Source: Flavobacteriaceae bacterium UBA3356
Lineage (GTDB): Bacteria; Bacteroidota; Bacteroidia; Flavobacteriales; Flavobacteriaceae
Length of the DNA stretch: 64,000 bases
Direction: 5' to 3'
Assembly (NCBI GenBank): GCA_002360635.1
Contig: DEQW01000006.1
Location: 292,117 to 356,116, forward strand
How positions within the stretch are numbered: position 1 is the first letter of the stretch; every line of letters begins with the position of its first letter. The notes beneath the pieces were generated by a model. It saw only the letters and a list, made by a program, of their open reading frames with translations. It had not been told where the DNA came from and made no database searches. Position numbers and translations under genes: made by a program. Of the stretch, positions 50,471 to 59,859 are shown piece after piece.

Positions 50471-53077
50471 ATGAACTTTAATAATTTTACAATAAAAAGC
50501 CAAGAGGCCATACAACAAGCGCAGCAAATAGCGCAAGGATTTGGTCATCAACAAATAGAAAACGAACACATTCTCAAAGCTATTTTTGAAGTAGATGAGA
50601 ATGTAACCCCTTTTATCTTAAAAAAGTTAAACGTAAATGTTGCTTTACTTCAACAAGTTTTAGACAAGCAATTAGAAAGTTTTTCAAAAGTAGAAGGCGG
50701 TGATATTATGCTTTCTCGTGAAGCCGGTAAAACAGTAAACGAGGCAAGTATTATAGCTAAAAAAATGAACGATGAATATGTTTCCATCGAGCATTTGTTA
50801 TTAGCTATCTTGAAATCGAAAAGCAGTATTGCACAAAGCCTAAAAGACCAAAGTGTTACTGAAAAAGGATTAAAAGCTGCGATTGAAGAATTACGCAAAG
50901 GAGATCGAGTAACTTCTCAAAGTGCTGAAGACACCTATAATTCTTTGAACAAATACGCCCGTAACCTCAACCAGTTAGCGAAAGATGGTAAATTAGACCC
51001 TGTAATTGGTCGCGATGAAGAAATTAGAAGAATCCTTCAAATTTTATCACGCCGTACTAAAAACAACCCAATGTTAGTAGGTGAACCAGGTACTGGTAAA
51101 ACGGCTATCGCGGAAGGGTTAGCACACCGTATTGTAGATGGTGATGTCCCTGAAAACCTTAAGAGTAAACAAATTTTCTCTCTAGATATGGGTGCCTTAA
51201 TTGCAGGTGCAAAGTTTAAAGGAGAGTTTGAAGAACGCCTAAAGGCTGTAATTAAAGAAGTAACCACTAGTGATGGAGACATTGTTCTATTTATCGACGA
51301 GATTCATACATTAGTTGGAGCTGGTGGTGGACAAGGAGCTATGGATGCCGCTAACATTTTAAAACCAGCATTAGCCCGTGGTGAACTTCGTGCTATTGGA
51401 GCAACAACCTTAGATGAATACCAAAAGTATTTTGAAAAGGATAAAGCTCTGGAACGTCGTTTTCAAAAAGTAGTTGTGGATGAGCCAGACACTGAAAGTG
51501 CCATTTCTATTCTTCGAGGGATTAAAGAAAAATACGAAACCCACCATAAGGTCCGTATTAAAGACGAGGCTATTATAGCCGCCGTAGAACTTTCTGAACG
51601 GTACATCACCAATAGATTTTTACCAGATAAAGCTATCGACTTAATGGATGAGGCTGCTTCTAAAATTAGGATGGAGATCAATTCCAAACCAGAGGAGTTG
51701 GATGTTCTGGATAGAAAAATCATGCAACTTGAAATTGAAATTGAAGCGATTAAGCGTGAAAAAGATGAAACTAAGTTAAAAACACTTCGGTCAGATTTAG
51801 CTAATTTAAAGGAAGAACGGAACGAGCTGAACGCCAAATGGCAAAGTGAAAAAGAAGTAGTTGACAATGTTCAGAATCTTAAAAAGGAAATTGAAGATTT
51901 AAAACTAGAAGCCGAACGTGCAGAGCGCGAAGGTGATTTCGGAAAAGTAGCAGAATTACGCTACGGAAAAATAAAAGATGCCCAAGAAGCTTTAACGAAA
52001 TTAGAAACTGAGCTCGCCGAAAACCAAAGCGCTAGTTCCCTAATTAAAGAAGAAGTAACAAACGACGATATTGCCGAAGTAGTCGCAAAATGGACAGGCA
52101 TTCCTGTTACGAAAATGCTACAAAGCGAACGTGAAAAGTTGTTGAAACTAGAAGACCAACTACACAAACGCGTGGTGGGTCAAGAAGAAGCAATTGTTGC
52201 CGTTAGTGATGCCATTAGACGAAGCCGTGCTGGGTTACAAGATGAGAAAAAACCAATTGGTTCATTCTTGTTTTTAGGTACAACCGGTGTAGGTAAAACT
52301 GAATTAGCCAAAGCATTGGCAGAATACTTATTTGACGATGAAAACGCTATGACCCGTATCGATATGAGTGAATACCAAGAACGACACAGTGTAAGTCGTT
52401 TAGTTGGAGCGCCCCCTGGATATGTAGGTTATGATGAAGGTGGTCAATTAACCGAAGCTGTACGCCGTAAGCCCTACTCTGTGGTCTTACTTGATGAGAT
52501 TGAAAAAGCACATCCCGATACATTCAACATTTTATTGCAAGTATTAGATGAAGGTAGGTTAACAGACAACAAAGGTCGTGTTGCAGATTTTAAAAACACA
52601 ATTATCATCATGACCAGTAATATGGGAAGTCATATTATTCAGGAGAAATTTGAAAGTCTAAAGGATCCAGATACGGCAATGGAAGGTGCTAAAGTGGAAG
52701 TATTGGCTTTATTAAAGCAACAGGTTCGCCCTGAGTTTTTAAACCGAATTGATGATATTATTATGTTTACGCCATTAACGCGAACTGACATTAAAGAGAT
52801 TGTTGGATTACAATTGAAAGGTGTTTCAAAAATGTTAGCAAAACAAAATATTACAATCGATGCTACCGAAGAAGCCATTGTGTATTTAGCTGAAAAAGGA
52901 TTCGATCCACAATTTGGAGCACGTCCTGTTAAGCGTGTAATTCAAAGGGAAGTTTTAAATGAACTTTCAAAAGAGATTCTTTCAGGTAAAGTAACGACAG
53001 ATAGCATTATTTTGATTGACAGTTTTGAAGATGGGCTTGTTTTCCGAAATCAAACCGATCTAGTAGAGGACAACTGA
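50471..53077 (+). CDS. clpB: ATP-dependent chaperone ClpB
   Basis: 868 aa from ATG 50471. Disaggregase that rescues aggregated proteins with DnaK. N-domain about 1-150; first AAA+ module with Walker A GEPGTGKT near 204-211 and LFIDEIHTLVGAGGGQG; a coiled-coil middle domain (about 400-525, EIEAIKREKDETKLKTLRSD...); second AAA+ with GTTGVGKTELAKALAE near 603-618, VVLLDEIEKAHPD and sensor 2 GARPVKR. The middle domain distinguishes ClpB from ClpA/ClpC. Start chosen from family N-terminus, not the longer in-phase frame. Preceded by a putative heat-shock operator. Confidence 0.97.
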   Translation: MNFNNFTIKSQEAIQQAQQIAQGFGHQQIENEHILKAIFEVDENVTPFILKKLNVNVALLQQVLDKQLESFSKVEGGDIMLSREAGKTVNEASIIAKKMNDEYVSIEHLLLAILKSKSSIAQSLKDQSVTEKGLKAAIEELRKGDRVTSQSAEDTYNSLNKYARNLNQLAKDGKLDPVIGRDEEIRRILQILSRRTKNNPMLVGEPGTGKTAIAEGLAHRIVDGDVPENLKSKQIFSLDMGALIAGAKFKGEFEERLKAVIKEVTTSDGDIVLFIDEIHTLVGAGGGQGAMDAANILKPALARGELRAIGATTLDEYQKYFEKDKALERRFQKVVVDEPDTESAISILRGIKEKYETHHKVRIKDEAIIAAVELSERYITNRFLPDKAIDLMDEAASKIRMEINSKPEELDVLDRKIMQLEIEIEAIKREKDETKLKTLRSDLANLKEERNELNAKWQSEKEVVDNVQNLKKEIEDLKLEAERAEREGDFGKVAELRYGKIKDAQEALTKLETELAENQSASSLIKEEVTNDDIAEVVAKWTGIPVTKMLQSEREKLLKLEDQLHKRVVGQEEAIVAVSDAIRRSRAGLQDEKKPIGSFLFLGTTGVGKTELAKALAEYLFDDENAMTRIDMSEYQERHSVSRLVGAPPGYVGYDEGGQLTEAVRRKPYSVVLLDEIEKAHPDTFNILLQVLDEGRLTDNKGRVADFKNTIIIMTSNMGSHIIQEKFESLKDPDTAMEGAKVEVLALLKQQVRPEFLNRIDDIIMFTPLTRTDIKEIVGLQLKGVSKMLAKQNITIDATEEAIVYLAEKGFDPQFGARPVKRVIQREVLNELSKEILSGKVTTDSIILIDSFEDGLVFRNQTDLVEDN

Positions 53078-53151
53078 ACTGGGCTGGAGCTTGCCTAATT
53101 TTTGAAGAATTTCAGAAATAAAAAGCTTCGTTTTATAATTGGTTGGTTAGT

Positions 53152-53188
53152 TGAAAAAACACCCTTGCAAAATGCAAGGGTGTTTTAA
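53152..53188. terminator. Bidirectional terminator of clpB
   Basis: AAAACACCCTTGCA (53156-53169) pairs with TGCAAGGGTGTTTT (53173-53186) around a three-base loop. It also serves the converging small gene. Confidence 0.92.
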
Positions 53189-53209
53189 TTTAGTTAGTTG
53201 AGTTTCATA

Positions 53210-53428
53210 TTATCCGTCACAATCATTGCAACATTCACCAATAGAATCACCATGGGCTAAATGAGCCGGCAAGGCGTTTTCACTAATTGTTATTGCATGT
53301 GTATTTGCAGGATTTCCTGGCGGTACATGACAAATAGTAATTTTTGGTTTTGGACCATTATTTACGGAAGCATTCCCGAATAGAAATAATCCAAAAACAC
53401 AAGCGATAAGTAAAACTGTTTTTTTCAT
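53210..53428 (-). CDS. Small secreted protein with ICHVPPG...HLAHGD motif
   Basis: 72 aa. Signal peptide MKKTVLLIACVFGLFLFGNA leaves a mature peptide of ~50 residues: a short Pro/Lys spacer, then ITICHVPPGNPANTHAITIS, ENALPAHLAHGD and SIGECCNDCDG. The C-H-V-P-P-G-N-P ... H ... H-x-x-H-G-D ... C motif recurs in many secreted proteins of Bacteroidota as a stand-alone or terminal module; its function is not known to me. Five Cys/His clusters suggest metal or disulfide chemistry. Own terminator region upstream of clpB's. Confidence 0.8.
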   Translation of the reverse strand: MKKTVLLIACVFGLFLFGNASVNNGPKPKITICHVPPGNPANTHAITISENALPAHLAHGDSIGECCNDCDG

Positions 53429-53579
53429 AATTATTTAATTTAGTTATTTAAATTTAAAGTAATATGAAACAAATAATAAGCATTATCTTCACATTTAGAC
53501 CAACTTAATAATTCATCGATTAAAGCATTAAAAATCAAAGAGTAAGTAAGTGGCTACACGTATATAAATTTACTTTTTT

Positions 53580-53622
53580 TCAAAAAAAAAGACCTCTCAA
53601 CGCTAAACTGAGAGGCCTTTTC
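53580..53622 (-). terminator. Terminator of the vWA lipoprotein unit
   Basis: CCTCTCA (53593-53599) pairs with TGAGAGG (53609-53615); the minus-strand transcript continues into nine T. It closes the vWA gene about 45 bp after its stop codon. Confidence 0.8.
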
Positions 53623-53664
53623 TGAAAAATTTGGTTAGTTAGTTTTTCAGAATTATTTAATCTT

Positions 53665-56600
53665 TTAGCATTTCACAAAGGAATAACTGCCTCCCATCAT
53701 TCCAATTAGATTTTCTACTCCTGCCATTCCTGTTCCTACTGGACCGAGCCCCATATACAGAATTTCTTTATAAATATTACAAGCCAAATCTTGTAATGCT
53801 TTTACAACTTGATCGTTAAGACCTGAAGCATCCATTATAATAATAGCTTCCGAAGCGAAGGCATAGAGCTTAACCAATGTTACGCTATAAGCAGCGACCA
53901 CTCCCAAGGCAAGACCTCCTCCCGCAGCCATCATACCAATGTTCATTCCAGCAACTATTTGTTCGTATTCCTTTACTACTGTTTGTAAGTTTTCTAATTG
54001 AGCCTCTATGTTTTCCCCTCCGCCTCCGGTCATATCAGGTAATATTCCATATAACTCGCCATAGTTATGATCAACACTCCAAAAAGCTTTCTTTTTTGCC
54101 GAGGCATCAAAAAAATTGAGTGTTGCCCCCCTAAATAGATATTCTCTAAAGTATTTATAATCATCACCCAACACTTTAGAAGAGTAGGCATCTGTATCTG
54201 GAAGGTTTTCGCTACATACTAATTTCTCCCCACTTAATTGAGAATACGTACTAACTGGGAAGGCTTTTCCTTCTAGCAATGCCAATTGAGCGGTTTTTTG
54301 TGCATTGGCCCGTATCAAATCTTTTCCACTTCGGGTTAAAGTTCGGTATTGGGAAGTTCGTAAATAATCGAATGACAGTTTTGAGTTTTCTGAATATAAT
54401 GCTGGTTTGAATTTTAAAATCCCCACTCGCATACCATCTACATATGTTGCAGATTCTTCATTAACAGATTCTTCTAAAGGCTGCATCATACTCAACAATA
54501 CTGATGGGTAATAAAACCCTCCTTGTTGAAAATTATCAATAGCTTTTTCGGTTTCACCTTTTAAATAAGGTTCCATCCAGTTTCGGGTACTTAAAAGCGC
54601 TTTTAAGTATTCTGAAAACCGTACCGAAGTCGTGGCTCCGGCTTTTTCAAAAGCTAAAGTCATATTACCCAATAACATTTCATGAACATCATTAGCCATT
54701 TGTTTAGTAGGTGCTTCGTAAGATCGAAGCGTTTTATTGTGCCCAGCCAAAATACGGCGTTTAACACCTTGGTTACCTACTTTTATATCAAGATACAGCC
54801 CAACTATACGTTTTCCCACGGCGTTTTCACTTCCTTTCGGGAAGGTGTAGGTGTCATTTGCTTTTATGGATGTTTTAGAAAGCGATACATCAACTTGATG
54901 CTCTCCTTCTTTTTCAAAGGTGCTATAACTAAATACATAAGGTGCCAATTCTATTTCGCCTAAAATTTTTTGTATCTCAACTATTGTTGCCTCTTGGTCT
55001 TCAGCAGGAATTATTTTTGCCGAAGTATTGGCGGCGACTTTATCTATGTATTTTTCTGCTCCATCATATACTGCTAAGTAAACCGTTGGTGCCCCAATTT
55101 TATAAATTTCTGCATAATCGGGGTTAAATTTATCGTTGTTATGGCCATCACTTGCATACAGCACAAGGTTTTTATTAGTTTGTGCTGCTTTTAAATGGGT
55201 TGTATAAATGTTAGACCCTGTTTCCATTAATTCTATATCTGCATTGGGATATAGCTCACGTATAACTTCTTGCGTTTGCTGTAAAAACTTCTTAATTCCT
55301 TTTCCCCGGTATTTGCTTGGCATACTTAGAGATGTATCGTAAATAAGCAGGATTTTTGGGGCTATGATATTTTTCCTCAAAATTCCTCTAACGACATTAT
55401 TATTATCTTCAATTCTAAAATTATTAGCCGAAAGTCCTTCTACAACGTCCCCTTCTGAGTTTATTGGTGTAAGTTCCAGCTCAACATTCGGGAACACTTT
55501 GGGATTGGCCTTAACTTTCATTGACACGACATCCTTGAGAGTTCCGGCAATTTTACCATGAGCTGTTTCCTCGGAAAAAAGAACTGCTTCTTCAAAAATA
55601 TTCTCACCACCCAAGGTAATGGGATCGCCCACGAAGGATCGTTCTTGCAAATATTCAGCGTCTTTGTCTAAATCCTGTAGCGCTATACTCGGAGTAAAGG
55701 TGTTAATACTATTGATGCTTTGCGTAGCTTGCTCTTCAAACGTTAGGTTATTTAAAAACTGAAGTTTCAGTTGATTACCTACCAATTCTGAAGCTTTATA
55801 GGTTGCAGATAGTATTTCATTTTCTTTCCGCATATCGAAAGAAGTGGTTGTTTTTATTGAAAAGGTAACATCATAATCTTTTTCTTTATACCCTTTAAGG
55901 TCATAGGCTTTTTGAGTTTCATTCGCTGGGTGCAGCTTTCCATATTCCACCGATGGATCGAATAGGTGCAAAAAAACATCCTTTCCTTCTTGTTTAAAGG
56001 CTACCCCAGGGACAGTCCGGTTTAAAAAGTAAAATTTGCTTTCACTTCCTTCTTTTAGTTGTTCGGGCTTTGCCTTCTCTAAAAGGCTATTTGCCAATTC
56101 TTTTGCTTTTTCTACCACATCTTCCATTGGTTCAAAGCCTCCTTGTGCTTCACTTGCACCCAATTCTTTTTGCCATTTTCGATATTGGCTGCTGCTTACT
56201 GGTATGCTGAATTGTGGTTTGTTCTTTTTAAAAAGTATTTCTTTTGCTCTTTCTTCTGTTATATCTATGTTCTCATATATTGCCCTTGCTTCAAAACCTG
56301 CATCGGTGAGCATGTTTTTAAGGATTTCGACCTTCTCTCTTGGTGTGGCCATTCCGCAGCGTAAACTTTGCTCAAGACCATACATTGTACCTGAACTAAT
56401 TTGTCTTAAATACTGGTAATCACTTGGTAACAGCATAAGTTCTTCCCGCACAAAATTAAACATGGCCTTCGGGTCCTTTTGCTGAACCAACCTGTCCCGT
56501 TTTGCGATAAAATTATCCGGACTATAGGAAAGGGCATAACTCATTTCCTCCCAAGTTTTAAAAGGTGGTATTCCCTTCCCTGGTGGGATATTGATGGATT

Positions 56601-56700
56601 TTTCAGAATCACAAGCGTGAAACATAGGTAATAAATAAACTCCTGCACCTGCTAGCATTATTTTTTGAAAAAACTCTCTTCTGGAAGGATCGTAATCCAT
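53665..56700 (-). CDS. Tat-type lipoprotein with transglutaminase-like region and von Willebrand A domain
   Basis: 1011 aa. The N-terminus SRREFFQK (6-13) plus a hydrophobic stretch and FHAC (Cys30) is a twin-arginine lipoprotein signal. Residues ~75-250 resemble a transglutaminase-like fold (GLEQSLRCGMATPREKVEILKNMLTDAGFEARAIY; FLHLFDPSVEYG) but without a clear Cys-His-Asp triad. A vWA domain at about 447-580 has the metal-site motif DTSLS (455-459) and ASDGHNNDKF. The C-terminal part has YGELYGILPDMTGGGG, a glycine-rich hydrophobic segment (916-956) and a final Cys. Preceded by a lipoprotein gene 12 bp upstream. Function unknown; probably an envelope adhesion or assembly protein. Confidence 0.82.
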   Translation of the reverse strand: MDYDPSRREFFQKIMLAGAGVYLLPMFHACDSEKSINIPPGKGIPPFKTWEEMSYALSYSPDNFIAKRDRLVQQKDPKAMFNFVREELMLLPSDYQYLRQISSGTMYGLEQSLRCGMATPREKVEILKNMLTDAGFEARAIYENIDITEERAKEILFKKNKPQFSIPVSSSQYRKWQKELGASEAQGGFEPMEDVVEKAKELANSLLEKAKPEQLKEGSESKFYFLNRTVPGVAFKQEGKDVFLHLFDPSVEYGKLHPANETQKAYDLKGYKEKDYDVTFSIKTTTSFDMRKENEILSATYKASELVGNQLKLQFLNNLTFEEQATQSINSINTFTPSIALQDLDKDAEYLQERSFVGDPITLGGENIFEEAVLFSEETAHGKIAGTLKDVVSMKVKANPKVFPNVELELTPINSEGDVVEGLSANNFRIEDNNNVVRGILRKNIIAPKILLIYDTSLSMPSKYRGKGIKKFLQQTQEVIRELYPNADIELMETGSNIYTTHLKAAQTNKNLVLYASDGHNNDKFNPDYAEIYKIGAPTVYLAVYDGAEKYIDKVAANTSAKIIPAEDQEATIVEIQKILGEIELAPYVFSYSTFEKEGEHQVDVSLSKTSIKANDTYTFPKGSENAVGKRIVGLYLDIKVGNQGVKRRILAGHNKTLRSYEAPTKQMANDVHEMLLGNMTLAFEKAGATTSVRFSEYLKALLSTRNWMEPYLKGETEKAIDNFQQGGFYYPSVLLSMMQPLEESVNEESATYVDGMRVGILKFKPALYSENSKLSFDYLRTSQYRTLTRSGKDLIRANAQKTAQLALLEGKAFPVSTYSQLSGEKLVCSENLPDTDAYSSKVLGDDYKYFREYLFRGATLNFFDASAKKKAFWSVDHNYGELYGILPDMTGGGGENIEAQLENLQTVVKEYEQIVAGMNIGMMAAGGGLALGVVAAYSVTLVKLYAFASEAIIIMDASGLNDQVVKALQDLACNIYKEILYMGLGPVGTGMAGVENLIGMMGGSYSFVKC

Positions 56701-56712
56701 AATCTTTTGTTT

Positions 56713-57549
56713 TTAATGTTCTTTAAAAACCCATCTTACATCGTTTGGAAGCGATGGTTCTACGGTATACTTTTTTGCTTTATAGTAAGGAACGTTCCCC
56801 ACTAATTGATTTTCTTTTATTTCAGTTTTTACATAATTCCATCCTTGGCTAAAGGATAAATCATACACATCTGTTATATCTATTTGTTTGGTTACTTCGG
56901 CGTTGTTCGTTGCTTCAATGTTTCTTTTACAAACAGCATACGCTCCCGTATTGGCTTGGGCATACCAAAGCTGTAACCGATACCCTAAATGACCATGATA
57001 CTTACCAAAAGGCGAATTGTTATAGATTTGTTGTCTGGAGGTTGCCAAACTGAGCAACCCTATTTCATTTTCGTTTTTCCTGATACTGAAATAAGCAGAA
57101 ATCAAACTAGTTTTTGGCGTTTTGTAATCTGTTTGGGCAGCAGATGCTGTTCCCTCACATTTGAAATAGTTAGAAATTGACCTATCCAAATTTACCGAGG
57201 CAGGCAACTTAAAATCGAACGATCCGTCTTCTTGCACCTCTCCTACTTTAACTTCTTCTTTATTGTTTCTTTTATAGGGCTGCGTTACCAAAAAAATACT
57301 TGCATTGCCATGTTTCCATTCTTCAAACTTTTTCTCATTGGTGTTGGATATGCTGTACTTTTTTAAATGTGTGTCAGATTGGTTAACTTTAGTAGTTTCA
57401 TCATCAATTTGCTTTTCACTATTATTTTCTGAAGTGTTTACATTTGTTACCAAAGGGGTAATTCCATTGGTCACAGGAACATCTTCATTATACGAATCCT
57501 TACAGCCTGCAATGCACAATACGATCACTATTATTTTTAAAACTTTCAT
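56713..57549 (-). CDS. Lipoprotein of unknown function, partner of the vWA gene
   Basis: 278 aa. Lipoprotein signal MKVLKIIVIVLCIAGC (Cys16), an Asn/Thr/Ser-rich spacer (~17-60), then a globular domain of ~210 residues with Trp and Tyr clusters (KKFEEWKHGNASIFLVTQPYKRN; NNSPFGKYHGHLGYRLQLWYAQANTGAYAVCKRNIEATN; SFSQGWNYVKTEIKENQLVG). Two Cys (in FKCEG and AVCKR) could form a disulfide. No family recognised. Its 3' end is 12 bp from the vWA start, so the two are cotranscribed and probably act together. Confidence 0.75.
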   Translation of the reverse strand: MKVLKIIVIVLCIAGCKDSYNEDVPVTNGITPLVTNVNTSENNSEKQIDDETTKVNQSDTHLKKYSISNTNEKKFEEWKHGNASIFLVTQPYKRNNKEEVKVGEVQEDGSFDFKLPASVNLDRSISNYFKCEGTASAAQTDYKTPKTSLISAYFSIRKNENEIGLLSLATSRQQIYNNSPFGKYHGHLGYRLQLWYAQANTGAYAVCKRNIEATNNAEVTKQIDITDVYDLSFSQGWNYVKTEIKENQLVGNVPYYKAKKYTVEPSLPNDVRWVFKEH

Positions 57550-57655
57550 TGTTCACAAATTTTATTGCTTAACATTTTTGGAAAACAAACTGTTTCCTAT
57601 TTGTTAGAAACAATACTTGCGAAGCGTATAAACCGGGGAGCTATCACAATTGTTT

Positions 57656-58021
57656 TTATATGCTTTTAAACCATTCTTCAAATTTTTTACCGAAAAATGG
57701 TAGTGGTTTTTTCTTTTCGTTCATAGCATTTACCAACCCCATAACCCACATATAAATAAGTAATAATGTTCCTAAAACACTTACAATCCAACCTAGTATA
57801 GGAATAAGCCCTACGACTCCCAGTGCAAGTCCCGTGGCAGCCAAACCAATGGATTGGCGAATGTGGTAGGCGCCAAACTCAGTTTTCTTGTCGTTGTTCA
57901 TTACATAGGCTATTATTAGGCCTATAATGGTAAGGTATGAGATAACAGCAATGGTTTTTCCATCGTTGGCATCTGTTGTTTTTTCAGTATTTGTAGCTGT
58001 ATTTGTTTGTGTGTTTTCCAT
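57656..58021 (-). CDS. DUF4870-like membrane protein
   Basis: 121 aa. A Thr/Asn-rich N-terminal tail (MENTQTNTATNTEKTTDANDGK) precedes three membrane helices: AVISYLTIIGLIIAYVMN, SIGLAATGLALGVVGLIPILGWIVSVLGTLLLIYMWVMGLVNA. The motif TEFGAYHIRQSIGL (about 66-80) is characteristic of DUF4870-type proteins. Function unknown. It sits 106 bp upstream of the lipoprotein gene, so it may or may not be in the same transcript. Confidence 0.83.
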   Translation of the reverse strand: MENTQTNTATNTEKTTDANDGKTIAVISYLTIIGLIIAYVMNNDKKTEFGAYHIRQSIGLAATGLALGVVGLIPILGWIVSVLGTLLLIYMWVMGLVNAMNEKKKPLPFFGKKFEEWFKSI

Positions 58022-58078
58022 AATTGTATTGTTTTAAAATTTAAAATGATAACCGCCCTGCCCTATTAACCTCGCGAA

Positions 58079-58108
58079 TTATAGACAAGCTCCTCTTCTC
58101 GTCTATAA
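58079..58108. repeat. Imperfect inverted repeat upstream of the DUF4870-like gene
   Basis: TTATAGACAAG (58079-58089) and CTCGTCTATAA (58098-58108) pair with 10 of 11 bases, loop CTCCTCTT. There is no T run after it, so it is more likely an operator or a processing hairpin than a terminator. Confidence 0.45.
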
Positions 58109-58193
58109 CATTGCTTAAAGTCCCTTTTACTTTTTGAGAGGCAAGGCGCATTATCATTTTTCCATATTTATTCAGTGATCTTATTAATGTTAT

Positions 58194-59015
58194 TTATAAT
58201 CCTAAACTTATCCACTTATCAATGAAAAGCGATTTTTTTTCAACTTCTTGGTAATAAACTTTTATGGTTATTGGCTTGGTGTCATCACCTTGTTTTACTA
58301 AAAACTCATTAGGTTTGTTGTTTACCTGGGTTTCTTTTTCAGTGGTTTTTAGGTTTTGGGTTACGGGTTCAATACGAGTAATAGCTACTGGTGTTTTTGT
58401 TTCGGGGAAGCTGTAAAAAATATACTTGTTTTCCTTATAAGTCATACTACTATTGTTACTTAACGTAATTGAAGTGTCAAGCAGCTTTACTGTAGGTTCG
58501 TTTGCTAAAGAGTTTATTGTTATTGTGGTAGATTTTTCATCCCCTTTTGAGGCATAAGTGTAGCCCACTTTCATTTTTACATGCACTTTGCTCGCTTTGG
58601 GCGAAGGCACTACCATTTGTGATCTGATAGTCGCTTTAAACCCAAGGGTATCCCACATTTTTTTCCACTGGTCTGGCTGAATGAAACCTTCTGTACGCGT
58701 TGAAAACCGGTAGTGTCCTTCTTTTGCCAGGCGTTCTGTTTCTTTTTCGTATTCTTTTACAGCTTTTTCGTGTACTTCCAGGAGGTTTTTTCCAGTATCA
58801 TCCTTTAGTTCGAGTAGTTCAGTATTCTCAGGATCAATAGTTGAAAAATTTTCTGCTTGAACCCAAAAGTCTACTTCAAACTTGTTGTCTGAAAATGTTT
58901 CGCCAGGTATTTCTTTTTCCACTTCCAAGCGGACAGTTTCCACTTTTTGGGAATATAGTTGGATACTGAATAAGAATGTTAGCAATAGGGTTATAAAAGT
59001 GTTTTTTGTTTTCAT
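58194..59015 (-). CDS. Secreted protein of unknown function
   Basis: 273 aa with signal peptide MKTKNTFITLLLTFLFSIQLYS. Mature domain opens with KVETVRLEVEKEIPGETFSDNKFEVDFWVQAENFSTI and continues as a Lys/Glu/Thr-rich beta protein (VVPSPKASKVHVKMKVGYTYASKGDEKSTTITINS; EPVTQNLKTTEKETQVNNKP). No Cys in the mature part and no known motif. The 14-bp gap from the upstream 268-aa secreted protein gene indicates one operon. Not identified in any family. Confidence 0.72.
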   Translation of the reverse strand: MKTKNTFITLLLTFLFSIQLYSQKVETVRLEVEKEIPGETFSDNKFEVDFWVQAENFSTIDPENTELLELKDDTGKNLLEVHEKAVKEYEKETERLAKEGHYRFSTRTEGFIQPDQWKKMWDTLGFKATIRSQMVVPSPKASKVHVKMKVGYTYASKGDEKSTTITINSLANEPTVKLLDTSITLSNNSSMTYKENKYIFYSFPETKTPVAITRIEPVTQNLKTTEKETQVNNKPNEFLVKQGDDTKPITIKVYYQEVEKKSLFIDKWISLGL

Positions 59016-59029
59016 TATATTTTAATGTT

Positions 59030-59836
59030 TTAATTACAAGGAAGGCTTTGTATCATAGAATTTATTTCCTTCGAACGTTTTGCCATAAATTGCGGAGAAA
59101 GAAAGTAGGTGAAATAATTCATGAACATGGTCCAGTGTTCTTCATCTGTAAAATATAGATCTTGTCTATAAAAAATTATCATAAGCCTTTTACCTGGTAA
59201 GTTCGCTGCGTATGGATTTTCTAATTTCTCATCAGCATACCTGAATTTAAGAAGTGTTTTTACTAATTCCTGTAATTCTTCTTTAGTATTTGACTCTAAT
59301 ATTTCGTCCATCCTATCATTAAATTTCTTTCTTTCTTCCTCATTGAAAATAACATCTTCAGGAATACTATCCAGTTGAAATCCAACAAATAATTCAGTTA
59401 ATGGCTTAAAGTATTCAGATATTTCTTTTCCATATTTAGTATGGTCACTATTAAATTCATCTGGGCAAAAAAACTTAGTTCCCCCAGAGAGTATAAGTAG
59501 GGCTTGGTACTCCAATAATTCTTTCTTTTTTTTACAATCTTTTGTTTTTTCAATTTGATCTTGAAGCTCTGCCAATTTATAAGCATGGTCTCCCATAACG
59601 TCAAGACATCTTCCTGCCATGGGTTTATCGCCTGTATCTTTCATCCCTGTGGTTTCGCTAAAAAACTGTTGCATCCCTTCCATTGCCTTTGCATCTGCCT
59701 CTACTTCCGCGGCATCTGTGGCATCGCCCCGTTCTTTTTTGGCGTCTTCAACAATATCGAAAACACTTATTTGTGCGTATGATGCAATCGACATACTAAA
59801 GAAAAACAGTACTAGTTTTATATAAAGTGTTTTCAT
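59030..59836 (-). CDS. Secreted helical protein of unknown function
   Basis: 268 aa, signal peptide MKTLYIKLVLFFFSMSIASYA. The mature chain is helical and acidic (VFDIVEDAKKERGDATDAAEVEADAKAMEGMQQFFSET), with four Cys (in GRCLDV, KDCKKK, KFFCPDE and the final LPCN) that could form two disulfides. The rest is Glu/Lys-rich helices (EERKKFNDRMDEILESNTKEELQELVKTLLKFRYADEK). Middle gene of a three-gene secreted set (23 and 14 bp gaps). No family recognised. Confidence 0.72.
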   Translation of the reverse strand: MKTLYIKLVLFFFSMSIASYAQISVFDIVEDAKKERGDATDAAEVEADAKAMEGMQQFFSETTGMKDTGDKPMAGRCLDVMGDHAYKLAELQDQIEKTKDCKKKKELLEYQALLILSGGTKFFCPDEFNSDHTKYGKEISEYFKPLTELFVGFQLDSIPEDVIFNEEERKKFNDRMDEILESNTKEELQELVKTLLKFRYADEKLENPYAANLPGKRLMIIFYRQDLYFTDEEHWTMFMNYFTYFLSPQFMAKRSKEINSMIQSLPCN

Positions 59837-59859
59837 GGTTTATTTGGTTTGAACAAGTA

